Source of the DNA: Oscillospiraceae bacterium
Lineage (GTDB): Bacteria; Bacillota; Clostridia; Oscillospirales; Ruminococcaceae
Length of the DNA: 64,000 nt
Direction of reading: 5' to 3'
Assembly (NCBI GenBank): GCA_017848115.1
Contig: JAGAKZ010000027.1
Location: 21,468-85,467, forward strand
The notes under the pieces were generated by a model, which saw only the letters and a list, made by a program, of their open reading frames with translations, made no database searches and was not told the origin of the DNA. Shown here piece after piece: positions 53,046-63,197 of the stretch. How positions within the stretch are numbered: position 1 is the first letter of the stretch; each line of letters opens with the position of its first letter. The translations under genes and the position numbers were made by a program.

Positions 53046-54107
53046 TTAATTTTCTTTTATAAATTTTTCAAAAACACTTAAAAATTCACTGTTTTCCTGC
53101 TCTGTTCCTGAAGTAACTCTTATAAATCCCTTGAATTTTCTTATAGCTATAGAATTTTCAAGCATAAACTTGTAGATTGCCTCAAACTTTTCAGTTTTGA
53201 TAAATACAAAGTTTGTTGCTGTAGGATATATATATTCAAAACAGTTGTATTTTGTCTGAATTGAGGTTATTCCGTCAAGAAGAGTCTTTGTATTTTTTAT
53301 GACCACGTTTTTGCAGTCTTCAAGATACTCTTTTTCTGAGAGTACATCTGTAACGATCGTCTGAGCAACTGTGTCATTGTTGTATGGTGATTTTGCTGCT
53401 CTTATCGCTGTGGATATTGTATTGCCTGCTACTGCAAAACCGCATCTGACAGCAGCAAGACCTATTGCTTTTGAACAGGTTTTAAGTACTATCAGGTTAT
53501 CATATTTGTGAGCATCGGGAAGAACTGCCTGATTCCAGAAATCCATATAAGCTTCGTCAAGAATAATAAGTGTATCAGGAAGAGCGTTTATTATCTTCAT
53601 AACTTCATCTTTTGCAAGACCTATTGAAGTAGGGTTACATGGATTTGAGAAAATGAGCCCCTTTGCATTGTTTTCTTTACAGAAAGAAATAAGTTTATCA
53701 GCATTTATAGTGAGGTCTTCTTCTTTCTGATATGTTTTTACGTTTATACCGTAAAGCTGTCCGTAAAACTCATACATCGAAAAATCGTGAGAAACATTTA
53801 CAAGTGTATCTCCTTCTTCAAAAAAGCAACTTGTTATGATACTGATAAGTTCATCAGAACCATTTCCAGCATTTACATACTCCGGAGAAATATTGTACAG
53901 TTCTGAAAATGCCTTTACAGGTTTTGTAGCAAGACAGTCAGGGTATCTGTTGAAGTCGATTTTTGAAATATCATCTGTAATCTTTTTCTTTAAACTATCA
54001 GAAAGATTAAAACAGCTTTCATTTGCATCAAGTCTTATTTTATAGCTTCCTGATATCGGATCGTAAGGAACAAGATTTACAAGTTTTTTATTCAGTTTAT
54101 AGCTCAT
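53046..54107 (-). CDS. hisC: Histidinol-phosphate aminotransferase
   Basis: 353 residues from the ATG at 54107, the usual family start (YKLNKKLVNLVPYDP). A TTG at 54164 with its own weak ribosome site is an alternative. PLP fold type I: IFSNPCNPTS, DEAYMDFW, and Lys in LKTCSKAIGLAAVRCGF. Converts imidazole acetol phosphate to histidinol phosphate. Confidence 0.94.
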   Translation of the reverse strand: MSYKLNKKLVNLVPYDPISGSYKIRLDANESCFNLSDSLKKKITDDISKIDFNRYPDCLATKPVKAFSELYNISPEYVNAGNGSDELISIITSCFFEEGDTLVNVSHDFSMYEFYGQLYGINVKTYQKEEDLTINADKLISFCKENNAKGLIFSNPCNPTSIGLAKDEVMKIINALPDTLIILDEAYMDFWNQAVLPDAHKYDNLIVLKTCSKAIGLAAVRCGFAVAGNTISTAIRAAKSPYNNDTVAQTIVTDVLSEKEYLEDCKNVVIKNTKTLLDGITSIQTKYNCFEYIYPTATNFVFIKTEKFEAIYKFMLENSIAIRKFKGFIRVTSGTEQENSEFLSVFEKFIKEN

Positions 54108-54156
54108 TATTTTCAGCCTTTCGGGAAATTTTTTAAAAATTTGTTTTACCGTTTTT

Positions 54157-55443
54157 TTATTCAAATCTTACCTTGATAGCATTTGCGTGAGCTGTAAGAC
54201 CTTCTTTTTCAGCTACGAGAACAATGTCGTCTTTTGCTTCTCTGAGAGCCTGTTCTGTATAATAAATAAAGCTTGAACGTTTTGTGAAGCTTGATACTCC
54301 AAGAGGTGAGAAGAATTTTGCTGTACCGCTTGTAGGTAAAACGTGGTTAGGTCCTGCGTAATAGTCACCGAGAGGTTCTGACGCATACTGACCGAGGAAT
54401 ACTGAACCGGCATTATCAAGTTTGCCTATATATTCGAGCGGATTTTCCATAAGTACTTCAAGGTGTTCAGGAGCTATTTTGTTTGCGAGTTCAACAGCGT
54501 AGAATGTGTTGTCGCAGATAATAGCAACACCAAAGTCCTGAAGTGATTTTTCTATTATTTCTTTTCTTGAAAGATACTGCACCTGACGTTCTATTTCTGC
54601 GATAGTCTTGTCTGCAAGTTCTTCACTTGTAGTTACAAGGATTGCAGAAGCAAGTTTGTCGTGTTCAGCCTGTGACATAAGGTCAGCGGCTACAAATGCA
54701 GGATTTGCTGTATCATCAGCAAGAACAAGTATTTCACTCGGACCTGCTATCATATCGATATCAACTGTTCCGTAAAGAAGTTTCTTTGCTGTTGCAACAA
54801 AGATATTTCCCGGACCTACTATCTTATCAACTTTTGGTATCTGTTCTGTACCGTAAGCGAGTGCCGCAACTGCCTGTGCGCCACCAACCATAAACACTCT
54901 GTCTACTCCGCATATTGCGGCAGCAACAAGGATATCCATATTTGGTGTACCGTCTTTGAGCGGAGGTGTAACCATAATGATCTCATTTACGCCTGCTATT
55001 TTGGCAGGTACTGCATTCATAAGAACGCTTGAAGGATAAGCGGCAGTACCACCGGGAACGTAGAGACCAACTCTTTCAAGACCACGTATTCTCTGTCCGA
55101 GAATTACTCCGTTATCCTTAGCATTTATGAAGCCTTCTTCTTTCTGTCTGTTGTGAAAATCAGCAATGTTTTCTTTAGCGTTAAGAAGTGCATTTATAAA
55201 GTCAGGGTCAGCATTTGTAAGAGCATCGCTGATAACATCAGCCGGTACTTCATAATACTGTGGCAGACTTCCGTCAAATTTGAGAGTGTAGTCATTAACA
55301 GCCTTATCACCGTTTTTACGTACATTTTCTATTATGTCGCTTACTATTTCAGTGATTTTCTTGTCTGTTTCAACGTTACGTTCGCCAAGTTCCTTTAAAA
55401 ATTTTATTTCATCTATTCCGTTAGCTTTGATTTTTCTTATCAT
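54157..55443 (-). CDS. hisD: Histidinol dehydrogenase
   Basis: 428 residues. Two-step NAD oxidation of histidinol to histidine. Motifs VPGGTAAYPSSVLMN, GGAQAVAALAYGTE, GPGNIFVATAKK, IAGPSEI and the zinc-site region SEPLGDYYAGPNHVLPT. AAGGAG eight bases before the ATG; 16 bases after hisG. Confidence 0.97.
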   Translation of the reverse strand: MIRKIKANGIDEIKFLKELGERNVETDKKITEIVSDIIENVRKNGDKAVNDYTLKFDGSLPQYYEVPADVISDALTNADPDFINALLNAKENIADFHNRQKEEGFINAKDNGVILGQRIRGLERVGLYVPGGTAAYPSSVLMNAVPAKIAGVNEIIMVTPPLKDGTPNMDILVAAAICGVDRVFMVGGAQAVAALAYGTEQIPKVDKIVGPGNIFVATAKKLLYGTVDIDMIAGPSEILVLADDTANPAFVAADLMSQAEHDKLASAILVTTSEELADKTIAEIERQVQYLSRKEIIEKSLQDFGVAIICDNTFYAVELANKIAPEHLEVLMENPLEYIGKLDNAGSVFLGQYASEPLGDYYAGPNHVLPTSGTAKFFSPLGVSSFTKRSSFIYYTEQALREAKDDIVLVAEKEGLTAHANAIKVRFE

Positions 55444-55459
55444 TTTTCAAAACTCCTTC

Positions 55460-56089
55460 TCATATTTTGCTTTCTATTTTTTCGATAAGGGACTCTATTT
55501 CCTTCTGGCGCATTTTGAGGCTTACAGTATTTACTATGAGTCTTGCGGCGATAGGAGCTATGTCTTCGATTACTTCAAGTCCGTTTTCTTTAAGTGTTGT
55601 ACCTGTTTCAACTATATCAACGATACCGTCTGAAAGGTCAAGGAGAGGTGCAAGTTCAACTGAACCTTCTATTTTTACTATTTCAACGTCCATTCCTTTT
55701 GATTCAAAAAATGTTCTTGCAACATTCGGATACTTTGTAGCAATTGTTTTTACGCCGAAACCTTCGTAAAAATCAGTTCCCTTTTTTGCAGCAAGTGCAA
55801 ATTTGCATTTTCCGAAACCTAAGTTTACTATTTCAAAAAATTTTCCGGGCATTTCCATTATGGTATCTTTACCGACAACACCCATGTCACAAACGCCTCT
55901 GTCAACATATGTAATTACGTCAGCAGCCTTTGCAAGTACTACTTCAAGATTTGCATCAGGTATGCTGAGTATAAGTTTTCTTCCTTTTTCACGTACTGCA
56001 GTACAATCAAATCCGAGACTTTCGAGCAATCCTACAGTATCTTTTTCAAGACGACCTTTTGTTAAAGCTATTCTCAATGGTTTAGACAT
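55460..56089 (-). CDS. hisG: ATP phosphoribosyltransferase, short catalytic form
   Basis: 209 residues, lacking the C-terminal histidine-binding regulatory domain of long HisG. Motifs TKGRLEKDT, DMGVVGKDT and DIVETGTTLKENGL. Needs HisZ, encoded just upstream, for activity and feedback inhibition. First committed step of the pathway. Confidence 0.96.
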   Translation of the reverse strand: MSKPLRIALTKGRLEKDTVGLLESLGFDCTAVREKGRKLILSIPDANLEVVLAKAADVITYVDRGVCDMGVVGKDTIMEMPGKFFEIVNLGFGKCKFALAAKKGTDFYEGFGVKTIATKYPNVARTFFESKGMDVEIVKIEGSVELAPLLDLSDGIVDIVETGTTLKENGLEVIEDIAPIAARLIVNTVSLKMRQKEIESLIEKIESKI

Positions 56090-56114
56090 TTTTATACATT
56101 CCTTTCGATAAACA

Positions 56115-57302
56115 TTAAAGTTCTGTTACGTTGTCATCTACAACGATTATTTTTGAGATTTTAAGTTCTTTTGCATATGCTTTTACTTTTTCAAGTTCAT
56201 CAAAAGCAGCTGTTTCAACTATTTTACCATCTTCACGCATTTGTTTTGCAAGAAGAATAGCTTTCATTTCATAACCTTTAACGGCATATACTATTGCTTC
56301 TGTGCTGTCGGTTGTGATTTTTTCGTTTTTCATCTTTACCTTTGTAACAGCATCTACGTTTACAGCAAAACCGGTTGCAGGAACATCATAGCCAAACTCT
56401 GCTATGAGTTTATCGTATCTTCCGCCTGAAAGTACCGGTTCACCGTAACCTGCTATGTATCCTTTAAGGATAACACCTGTATAATAGTCTGTTCTGTTTA
56501 CTATACCGAGGTCAACTGTTACTTTACCCTTACAGTTGAGCTGTTTTACTTCTTTGTACAGTTCTTTTAACTTTCCAAGGATAGCATCTGTCTTTTCATC
56601 TGAGAAAAGCTGTGCTGCTTTTTCAAATACTTCTTCTTCACCAAAAAGTCTTGGAAGCATTTTTAAAGCCTTTGTTACATTATTGTCACCTATACTGTCA
56701 AGTATATCGTTGAGTGCAGGATAGTTCTTTGTTTCTATGAAGTTTCTTATTGTTTCCTTCATATCATCAGAAACATTGAGCTGATTCATAAGTTCTTTGA
56801 AAAATCCTATATCGCCTATTTCGAGTGAATAGTCACCTGTATTGCATTTTTCAAGAACAGCAGCAGCAGTTTCGATCACTTCGAGATCCGCCATTTTTGA
56901 AGATGAACCGATAAGCTCGATACCTGCCTGAACTATCTGGTCACTTCTTCCTCTCATAAGCGGACTTATGTTATATGCACACTGATTATAGCAGAGTCTT
57001 AAAGGCAATGTAGCTTCTTTAAGTCTTGTTGCAACAACTCTTGCTATAGGCATTGTGGATTCAGGTCTGAGAACAAGAAGTCTTCCTTTACGGTCTACAA
57101 GCTTGTACAGATCTTCTTGTGGGAAATGTCGTGAATTTAAATTAAAAACATCAAAAAATTCCAGTTCAGGAGTAATTATCTCACTGTATCCTCTTGCTTT
57201 AAATTCTTCTGAAATAGTTTTTTCTACATTTCTTCTTACAACACATTCTTTAAAGAGAATGTCATTTGTACCTTCCGGTGTAATTAAATCGTAATTTTTC
57301 AT
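56115..57302 (-). CDS. hisZ: ATP phosphoribosyltransferase regulatory subunit
   Basis: 395 residues. HisRS-like fold: TPEGTNDILF, RPESTMPIARVVATR, FDVF and SGGRYDKLIAEFG, but without the tRNA-binding domain and located at the head of a his operon with short HisG, so it is HisZ and not a tRNA synthetase. Binds histidine for feedback control. A promoter lies about 60 bases upstream. Confidence 0.95.
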   Translation of the reverse strand: MKNYDLITPEGTNDILFKECVVRRNVEKTISEEFKARGYSEIITPELEFFDVFNLNSRHFPQEDLYKLVDRKGRLLVLRPESTMPIARVVATRLKEATLPLRLCYNQCAYNISPLMRGRSDQIVQAGIELIGSSSKMADLEVIETAAAVLEKCNTGDYSLEIGDIGFFKELMNQLNVSDDMKETIRNFIETKNYPALNDILDSIGDNNVTKALKMLPRLFGEEEVFEKAAQLFSDEKTDAILGKLKELYKEVKQLNCKGKVTVDLGIVNRTDYYTGVILKGYIAGYGEPVLSGGRYDKLIAEFGYDVPATGFAVNVDAVTKVKMKNEKITTDSTEAIVYAVKGYEMKAILLAKQMREDGKIVETAAFDELEKVKAYAKELKISKIIVVDDNVTEL

Positions 57303-57361
57303 TTAAATCCTCATTTCTTTAAGTAATTCCTCAATGCACTTTAGCGTGCTACTATGATAAT

Positions 57362-57390
57362 ATGATATCACATTATTAAACTAATGTCAA
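57362..57390 (-). promoter_or_regulatory. Promoter of the his operon
   Basis: Minus strand TTGACA (57385-57390), 17 nt, TATCAT (57362-57367). The roughly 60-base leader has one small GCAC/GTGC hairpin and no T-box (no GGTGGTACCGCG-like element), so control is probably by HisZ/HisG feedback or a repressor. Confidence 0.6.
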
Positions 57391-57469
57391 TACATACAGC
57401 AAAATCAATAATTCTTTTCAATGCTATTGATTTATATTGCACAAAAAAATAATGGTATAAAAAATACTA

Positions 57470-57946
57470 TTAGTAAAATTCATCAGTTGTACGTTTTTTT
57501 CTGATAACATTTTTAATACAGGATATTGCCAGCACGATCGTCACGCCTGTAACATATCCGCTGCAGTCTATTATAACGTCCCTTACACTTGAACCACGCA
57601 TAGTATACATCTGGATAAATTCATCAATAACTGCAACGATGACAGAAAGTGACAGTATATTGTACAAATGCTGAAGTTTGATTTTTTTGTGGATAATTGA
57701 TATTGCAGTTACTGCCGTACCAAGAAAAAGGTATTCAATAAAGTGTGCTATTTTTCTGACATTCGTCCTGAAAAAAATAAAAAACGGATCGTCATGCTCA
57801 AAAAACTTTGACAGCAACTTCATCGCCCACTCTCCTACGGCACTGCTTTTAGAATATGATTCCTGCGGACTGTCAAGAGAATTTGACCAGATAAATACAA
57901 GAATTATAATGACTAAAATATATACCAGTTTGTTTTTTTTATTCAT
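57470..57946 (-). CDS. VanZ-like membrane protein
   Basis: 158 residues, four to five transmembrane helices with the VanZ pattern RKIAHFIEYLFLG and DEFIQMYTMRGSSVRDVIIDCSG. VanZ proteins can give low teicoplanin resistance, but most family members have no known role. Single gene; ATG after a GAG-rich sequence. Confidence 0.85.
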   Translation of the reverse strand: MNKKNKLVYILVIIILVFIWSNSLDSPQESYSKSSAVGEWAMKLLSKFFEHDDPFFIFFRTNVRKIAHFIEYLFLGTAVTAISIIHKKIKLQHLYNILSLSVIVAVIDEFIQMYTMRGSSVRDVIIDCSGYVTGVTIVLAISCIKNVIRKKRTTDEFY

Positions 57947-58077
57947 GTTTGTTTTCTCCTGAGGGCTACTTCTATTTATCTTATTGATTATACCATATTA
58001 TAAGAAATACATCAAGGGTGAAATTATTATTTTTTGTGTATTTATTTGGAAACACTTGAGGTGTGTAATAAAAAAAC

Positions 58078-58128
58078 AGCCATATCGCATATCAGATCAG
58101 AAAAATCTGAAAATGTTATATGGCTGTA
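58078..58128 (-). terminator. Terminator of the CotH gene
   Basis: ACAGCCATAT pairs with ATATGGCTGT, with an inner CAGAT/ATCTG stem, followed on the minus strand by seven T. Confidence 0.85.
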
Positions 58129-58142
58129 AGTTTTAAAAAATA

Positions 58143-60761
58143 TTATTTGATAAGCGCTTCTTTTATGTAACACAGATCAGCGATATTAATTTTTCCGTCA
58201 GAATTCATATCTGCTGATGTTTCATCGATAGTTACCGTCATTCCACAAAGATATTTCTGCAAAAGTACAACGTCGGATACATTAAATGTTCCGTCAGAGT
58301 TTACATCACCTTTTTTGTTACCGCCTTCTTCAAAGTTTGCTTTGATGCTCATTGCTTTTGAAAGAGTAACTGTTATGGTGGTTTCTGATTTATCGATATC
58401 TCCGCTCCAACCTGTAAATACCATATTTTCATCAGGAACAGCTGTAATGGTTACAGGGATATCTGAAAGATACTTACCGCTCCATTTTTCTGAGCCTTCT
58501 ATAATATTGCTGTTAAATACTATCTTACCTTTGCCGTTTACTCCAAGCTCAAGAGTCTGCATCTGTCCGTTGTAACCGAGATACTCTTTCATATGGTTGA
58601 TAGTACTTGTAGTTCTCTGTGTAAAGAAAGTTTTTATTCCGCCGAGTGTTTTTGTAGCGTACTGATCTCTGTAGTAAGGTAAAAGTTCTGAAGGTGTTCC
58701 GCCATAAAATCCCCACCAGCGAAGCTGTGTATTTGCCAGTTGGTCTGTATAATTGTTTTTATAATGCTCAATCATTCTGTTTACATTTTCAGATGAAAAT
58801 ACATCATTCGCGTAGTCGCAGTATACAGAAGCAAATTTAGCTTTAAATTCCGGATTTTCCAGAAGCTTCACAAAAAGGCTTGTAGGTACACCGGAAGACT
58901 TACCGAGCATATGACGGAAACTGTTATAATCATAGCCTTCTACACCGCCGAAATTTTCATAAGTAGCACCCATGGTGTAGTCAAAGTCATAAGAAATAAA
59001 TCTCCATTTTCCATCACTGTATGGGTTTCCGTCTATCTGTTCGCCTGTATTTCTCCATACGCCGTAATTATAATTTGGCCAGTCAAATGTGCCGAGATAC
59101 AAACCTGCGGCGTAGTGTTCGATCATCGTGTCTATATCGATGTAGTCGCAAACAGCTTTGTAGTCAGCGCTGTTTGTCAGGTCTTTTTGGGAATAGCTTT
59201 TTACAAAGTTAATAAAACTGTCAAGTTCAGCCTGTTCACCTTCTTCAAGCTCTCCGTTTTTTATCATGGCAACATCTTTTTTATCAATGTTATAATTAGT
59301 TTCAACAAAGTAATCAGACAACTTTTCAGTGATTTCGTAAAGACCCCAGTATTCACCGTTTAAAAATACCGCACATGGTTTCATATTTTGTGTAGTAAGA
59401 GATGTTCTGTCTTTGAGGAGTCGCTGTGCAAATCCGTCACGAAGCCTGGTTTCTTCACCAACAGCACGGATAGAAAGTGAGTCATACTTGTCTATAAGCT
59501 TACCGTCTATCGAATAGTTGTCAGGAAGTATTGCATCCTCAATTTTAGAAGCGCCGTATTCACTGCGTGCATATATATTGAAACTTTTCTGAGCAGTGTT
59601 TCTTGTAGATGCACCTTTTATGCGTATACCCATTCCCTGTTCCCATGAAAGAGAACCTTTTTCAAAAACAGAAATATCAGCAGTACGTTCCCACTCTCTG
59701 CCTCTTGAAAAATAGTTTGTAACATTATCAGTATCCCACGGACTTTTATTTGGGTTATATGCAGAACTGTTTTTCCAGGCTATATACTTGTTTCCTGTTA
59801 CATATATACCTTTATCAGGGTCAAAAAGATTTTCGGGATCTGTTACTATAGAAATAACAGTCATGTCTTTATACTGAGAAAGATTACCTGTGGTAACGAA
59901 ATATGTATGTGAAATGACATCACTGTATTTTCCGTCAGCACTTTTTGCAACAGCACGTACTACTGTCGCTTTATCCAGCTGAAAAGTAGGTTTCTTATAA
60001 CCTGTTCCCAGAGAAATAGCTTGATTTGTTCCGTTCTCATCGTAGTTTGCATAGATATTATTCTGATTTGTACGGTCTTCTACATTAACAGGTCCGTTAT
60101 ATGTAAAAGCAGAATCTGATGTTATCGGGTTACTTCCGTCAAGGGTGTAATATATAGTTGTATTAGCAGATGAAGTCATACTTAAAGAAAAATTACTGCT
60201 ATAAAATCCTGACGCAGAAGAAAGTGTCGGTGCAGATACAACTACAACGTTCTGCTTGCCAGGAGTAACCTGCATTATTTCAAAGTTTTCGCTGGCATCA
60301 GGTGTACAACCATATGAAGTGTCCTCACCAAGAGTAGGAAAACTTACTTCCTGTACAACATTTCCATCAGGTGTACAGAGTGTCAGAGTTTCTCCGTTTT
60401 TGCTAAGTGAAAAACTTGTATGCAGTTCAGAACCTGCAGAGTCATTTCCCGAAGCAAAAACAACAAGGTAATCATGTGGCTCAATAACTGTTCCCGCCGG
60501 GAATGTCCACAAAAGCGGTTCAGCTTTCTTGTCAGACAAACCATATCCTGAAATATCGATTTCGGTATCTCCGGGATTATACAGTTCTATCCAGTCAGAG
60601 TTTTTGCCGTAGCTGTCAGTAAGGCAACTTTTGTTCTGTGAACATATTTCGTTGATAAAACCGTTTGATGTTGCCGCCTTAACAGATGCATTTCCGGGGC
60701 AATTTAACAATGCCGATGCAAGTAAAAGTGAAGAAATGCCTAAAATTTTTGAATTTTTCAT
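58143..60761 (-). CDS. Secreted CotH-family protein with LTD and dockerin domains
   Basis: 872 residues from the ATG at 60761 (AAAGGA upstream; a GTG six bases earlier is possible). Signal peptide (1 to about 30), lamin-tail-like domain (about 35-150; GFINEICS...SDWIELYNPGDTEIDISGYGLSD, shown in pieces), chitobiase-like C-terminal-type module (about 185-285), CotH kinase-like domain (about 310-640; IRIKGASTRN, YGLYEITEKLSDYF, ISYDFDYTMG), a repeat module (about 740-805) and a type I dockerin (about 808-870; GDVNSDGTFNVSDVV, ADMNSDGKINIADL). Dockerin implies cellulosome attachment. CotH domains can phosphorylate secreted proteins; the substrate is unknown. Confidence 0.9.
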   Translation of the reverse strand: MKNSKILGISSLLLASALLNCPGNASVKAATSNGFINEICSQNKSCLTDSYGKNSDWIELYNPGDTEIDISGYGLSDKKAEPLLWTFPAGTVIEPHDYLVVFASGNDSAGSELHTSFSLSKNGETLTLCTPDGNVVQEVSFPTLGEDTSYGCTPDASENFEIMQVTPGKQNVVVVSAPTLSSASGFYSSNFSLSMTSSANTTIYYTLDGSNPITSDSAFTYNGPVNVEDRTNQNNIYANYDENGTNQAISLGTGYKKPTFQLDKATVVRAVAKSADGKYSDVISHTYFVTTGNLSQYKDMTVISIVTDPENLFDPDKGIYVTGNKYIAWKNSSAYNPNKSPWDTDNVTNYFSRGREWERTADISVFEKGSLSWEQGMGIRIKGASTRNTAQKSFNIYARSEYGASKIEDAILPDNYSIDGKLIDKYDSLSIRAVGEETRLRDGFAQRLLKDRTSLTTQNMKPCAVFLNGEYWGLYEITEKLSDYFVETNYNIDKKDVAMIKNGELEEGEQAELDSFINFVKSYSQKDLTNSADYKAVCDYIDIDTMIEHYAAGLYLGTFDWPNYNYGVWRNTGEQIDGNPYSDGKWRFISYDFDYTMGATYENFGGVEGYDYNSFRHMLGKSSGVPTSLFVKLLENPEFKAKFASVYCDYANDVFSSENVNRMIEHYKNNYTDQLANTQLRWWGFYGGTPSELLPYYRDQYATKTLGGIKTFFTQRTTSTINHMKEYLGYNGQMQTLELGVNGKGKIVFNSNIIEGSEKWSGKYLSDIPVTITAVPDENMVFTGWSGDIDKSETTITVTLSKAMSIKANFEEGGNKKGDVNSDGTFNVSDVVLLQKYLCGMTVTIDETSADMNSDGKINIADLCYIKEALIK

Positions 60762-60827
60762 ATACACATTTATCCTTTCCAGTGACATTGCAAACCCATA
60801 CATTTTAACAAACTTTTAATTACATAT

Positions 60828-60856
60828 ATTATACTAAAATTTTCATCAAATGTCAA
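60828..60856 (-). promoter_or_regulatory. Promoter of the CotH gene
   Basis: Minus strand TTGACA (60851-60856), 17 nt, TATAAT (60828-60833); perfect consensus, 67 bases upstream of the start. Confidence 0.85.
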
Positions 60857-60933
60857 TGATTTTGTGCAGGTTCAAGGATTTGGAAAATCTGTGGTATATT
60901 TTCAGGTAGCAGAAATATTATAGATAAAAGAAA

Positions 60934-60981
60934 GACAGCCGAACATAATCAGATTAATTATCTGATGTATGTTCGGCTGTC
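60934..60981. terminator. Long terminator hairpin
   Basis: GACAGCCGAACATA...TCAGAT pairs with ATCTGA..TATGTTCGGCTGTC, about 20 bp of stem and a short loop, at the end of the AAA ATPase gene. The T run is weak on both sides. Confidence 0.75.
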
Positions 60982-60997
60982 AGATTTCAAAAGTTTT

Positions 60998-62398
60998 TCA
61001 CAACAATTCCGATACTGTTTTATCACAGAAAACATAACTTGAATGACCATTGAACAAAGCATTGCACTTACTGAAATATTCTCGTTCCAATGCAAGAGCA
61101 ACCAGATCGTTTCGTACAATTTTATACTCATCGTGTAAAATAGTTTTATCATTGCTGGTTATCACCAAATCACATAGATTCAATCTATCCTTGATAGTTA
61201 AATATGATGATATATTACTGCCCGAAATGTTTGTTGCGGATTTATTTTTGCACTCCAAACCGGCCAAAGAAGAAGTTAGTCTGTCTCCTATGGTGTAAAC
61301 TATATCGATTTCTTCCATATCTGCAGTTCTGTATTTATCAACGTATCTGTACAGATATGTCATTTTTAGCATAAGTTCATTTTCAAGCCGGATATCAATC
61401 AGATTGTCACAATCGCTGAGTTCAGATGTAATTGCATAACTTGCAAACCAGGGATATTCAAATATCAAAGCCGGAACATTACTATCAACTGTATGTAATG
61501 TATTTAATCTTCCACCCGATATCCTTGATAATTCTTCCTCGTTTATTGAAGTTATACGTCTTGCCAGCCCTGAAGCTACCAGAATATCACAAACAATTAC
61601 TATTTCCTCATTAGTAAGTCCGTACCGAACCTTTAAATCTTTAAAATCAAAAATAGAAAGCTTTATTTTTTTAGGTAACGCAGGAATATCTACAAGTCTG
61701 CCGGATTTTGTTTTGTATACAAACTGACACAAAGAGATGTACTTCAAAGCTTTCATTATTTTATCTGTATCAGGAAAAGTCAGATATCCTTCAAGAGTTG
61801 TTCGCTGTAAATACGAACCGAGAGTATCTTCGACTACAGCCCCGACATATTTTCTCCAGTAAGTTTCTGAATCTTGCATACCAACAGTAATTGTACCTGT
61901 TTTCAGATATTGCTCAAAATATTCCGGTGATGTCTGCACACCTTCCCACTGCAATCTTTCTGTATAAGTTATAGGCGGTAATTCCAGAACCAAACCTCTT
62001 CCGATCATATTGCTAAGTCTTATTACAGAAACTTTTACACTGCCTGTTATTATTATCAGCATACTGGCAGAATAATATTTTACAGATGATACAAAATCAG
62101 CAATAAGCTCAGAGTCAATCTTACAGACTTCATCTAAAAATACTCTGCGTATTCCTTGATTATACAACTTCTCAAAGTACCCCTCAAAATCAAAATCTTC
62201 TCCTAAAGTTGAGCAGTCTTTGTATACCGAACGCTCCGGAAAAGCTGAAACCAACTGTCTCATTAAAATTGTTTTTCCGACTTTACGAGTTCCTGATATT
62301 GTTGTACACCCATTTTCATAAGCGTATTTAAATTTTGATTCACAAGCATTCAAATACGTATTTAAAATATCATATGCAAAGCGTTTAGTTTTTACCAT
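60998..62398 (-). CDS. AAA_14-like ATPase with nuclease-like C-terminal domain
   Basis: 466 residues. Walker A ISGTRKVGKT (about 34-43), Walker B RRVFLDEVCK, sensor-1 IIITGS; C-terminal part includes EEIDIVYTIG...LAGLECKNKS, a PD-(D/E)xK-like core. Same broad group as the protein encoded at 33813 but with little direct similarity. Stand-alone accessory gene; role unknown. Confidence 0.75.
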   Translation of the reverse strand: MVKTKRFAYDILNTYLNACESKFKYAYENGCTTISGTRKVGKTILMRQLVSAFPERSVYKDCSTLGEDFDFEGYFEKLYNQGIRRVFLDEVCKIDSELIADFVSSVKYYSASMLIIITGSVKVSVIRLSNMIGRGLVLELPPITYTERLQWEGVQTSPEYFEQYLKTGTITVGMQDSETYWRKYVGAVVEDTLGSYLQRTTLEGYLTFPDTDKIMKALKYISLCQFVYKTKSGRLVDIPALPKKIKLSIFDFKDLKVRYGLTNEEIVIVCDILVASGLARRITSINEEELSRISGGRLNTLHTVDSNVPALIFEYPWFASYAITSELSDCDNLIDIRLENELMLKMTYLYRYVDKYRTADMEEIDIVYTIGDRLTSSLAGLECKNKSATNISGSNISSYLTIKDRLNLCDLVITSNDKTILHDEYKIVRNDLVALALEREYFSKCNALFNGHSSYVFCDKTVSELL

Positions 62399-62523
62399 AT
62401 AATCACCAATTCTTGAATTTTAATAAAAATCACGTCCAACTTCGGTTTTTATTATTTTTGGTTGTTCCACCGTTAGAAAAGAACCATGATAAATTTTCAT
62501 TCCTCCAAATATACATGGAAAAA

Positions 62524-62718
62524 TTATGCTTTTTTAACAAATTTCTTTATTGATGTAAATACTAAAAACGGAAGAGAAATAAGATCTATAATCCCCAATA
62601 TACGCACTGCTGTATCAGATAATTCTGTTCCTGTAATCCTTGAACCTACTAAAATTAAAGTTGCAATTCCTATCATTATTAAACTTACACTCCAGATCAA
62701 ATCATACTTTGTTTTCAT
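62524..62718 (-). CDS. Small membrane protein (64 aa)
   Basis: ATG at 62718 with GGAGG six bases upstream. Two transmembrane helices (about 7-26 and 38-58) and a Lys-rich C-terminus. Begins 20 bases after the GNAT stop, so the two are likely cotranscribed. Function unknown. Confidence 0.65.
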   Translation of the reverse strand: MKTKYDLIWSVSLIMIGIATLILVGSRITGTELSDTAVRILGIIDLISLPFLVFTSIKKFVKKA

Positions 62719-62738
62719 AAAAAACCTCCATAACTATA

Positions 62739-63197
62739 TCATTCACCTTGCGGAACATTTTCATTTAAACTTTTGTTACGATAATTCAAATTTGTGCGAA
62801 CGGTATACCCTTGTTTTTCCCAGAAAGAATTTGCACCGTCATTATCTTTAAAAACCAGACCAAATATTTTCGTAATGCCCTCTTTGCGTAATGCTTCTTC
62901 TGCTTTTGAAACCAGTTTATTTGCTATTCCCTGACGTCGATAATCGGGATGTACACACATATGGTGAACAATAGCACGTCTGCCGTCATGACCGGTAAGT
63001 ATAACTCCGACTATTTTTTTATCATCATTTGTATATGCTAAAAAACAGGTTGATGGATTACGCTTTAAATATCTTTCAATTCCCTCTCTGCTGTCATCTA
63101 CCGGATTCAATGCACGTCTTGATTGCTCTGTGCTGTTCCATAGTTCATAAATTCCGTTATAATCTTCGATAACAACTGGTCTGATCTGGATATTCAT
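62739..63197 (-). CDS. GNAT-family acetyltransferase
   Basis: 152 residues. Motif A VHHMCVHPDYRRQGIANKLVSKAEEAL with the RRQGIA acetyl-CoA loop and C-terminal FGLVFKDNDGANSFWEKQGYT, the full GNAT pattern (RimI/YpeA-like). Acceptor not known. Followed by the 64-aa membrane protein gene. Confidence 0.88.
   Translation of the reverse strand: MNIQIRPVVIEDYNGIYELWNSTEQSRRALNPVDDSREGIERYLKRNPSTCFLAYTNDDKKIVGVILTGHDGRRAIVHHMCVHPDYRRQGIANKLVSKAEEALRKEGITKIFGLVFKDNDGANSFWEKQGYTVRTNLNYRNKSLNENVPQGE

Noticed and set aside
56115-57302. Histidyl-tRNA synthetase
   Set aside because: Lacks the C-terminal tRNA-binding domain and stands at the head of a his operon beside short-form hisG, so HisZ is correct.
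57303-57361. T-box or his-leader attenuator before hisZ
   Set aside because: No T-box GGTGGTACCGCG-like sequence, no His-codon-rich leader peptide, no terminator hairpin.
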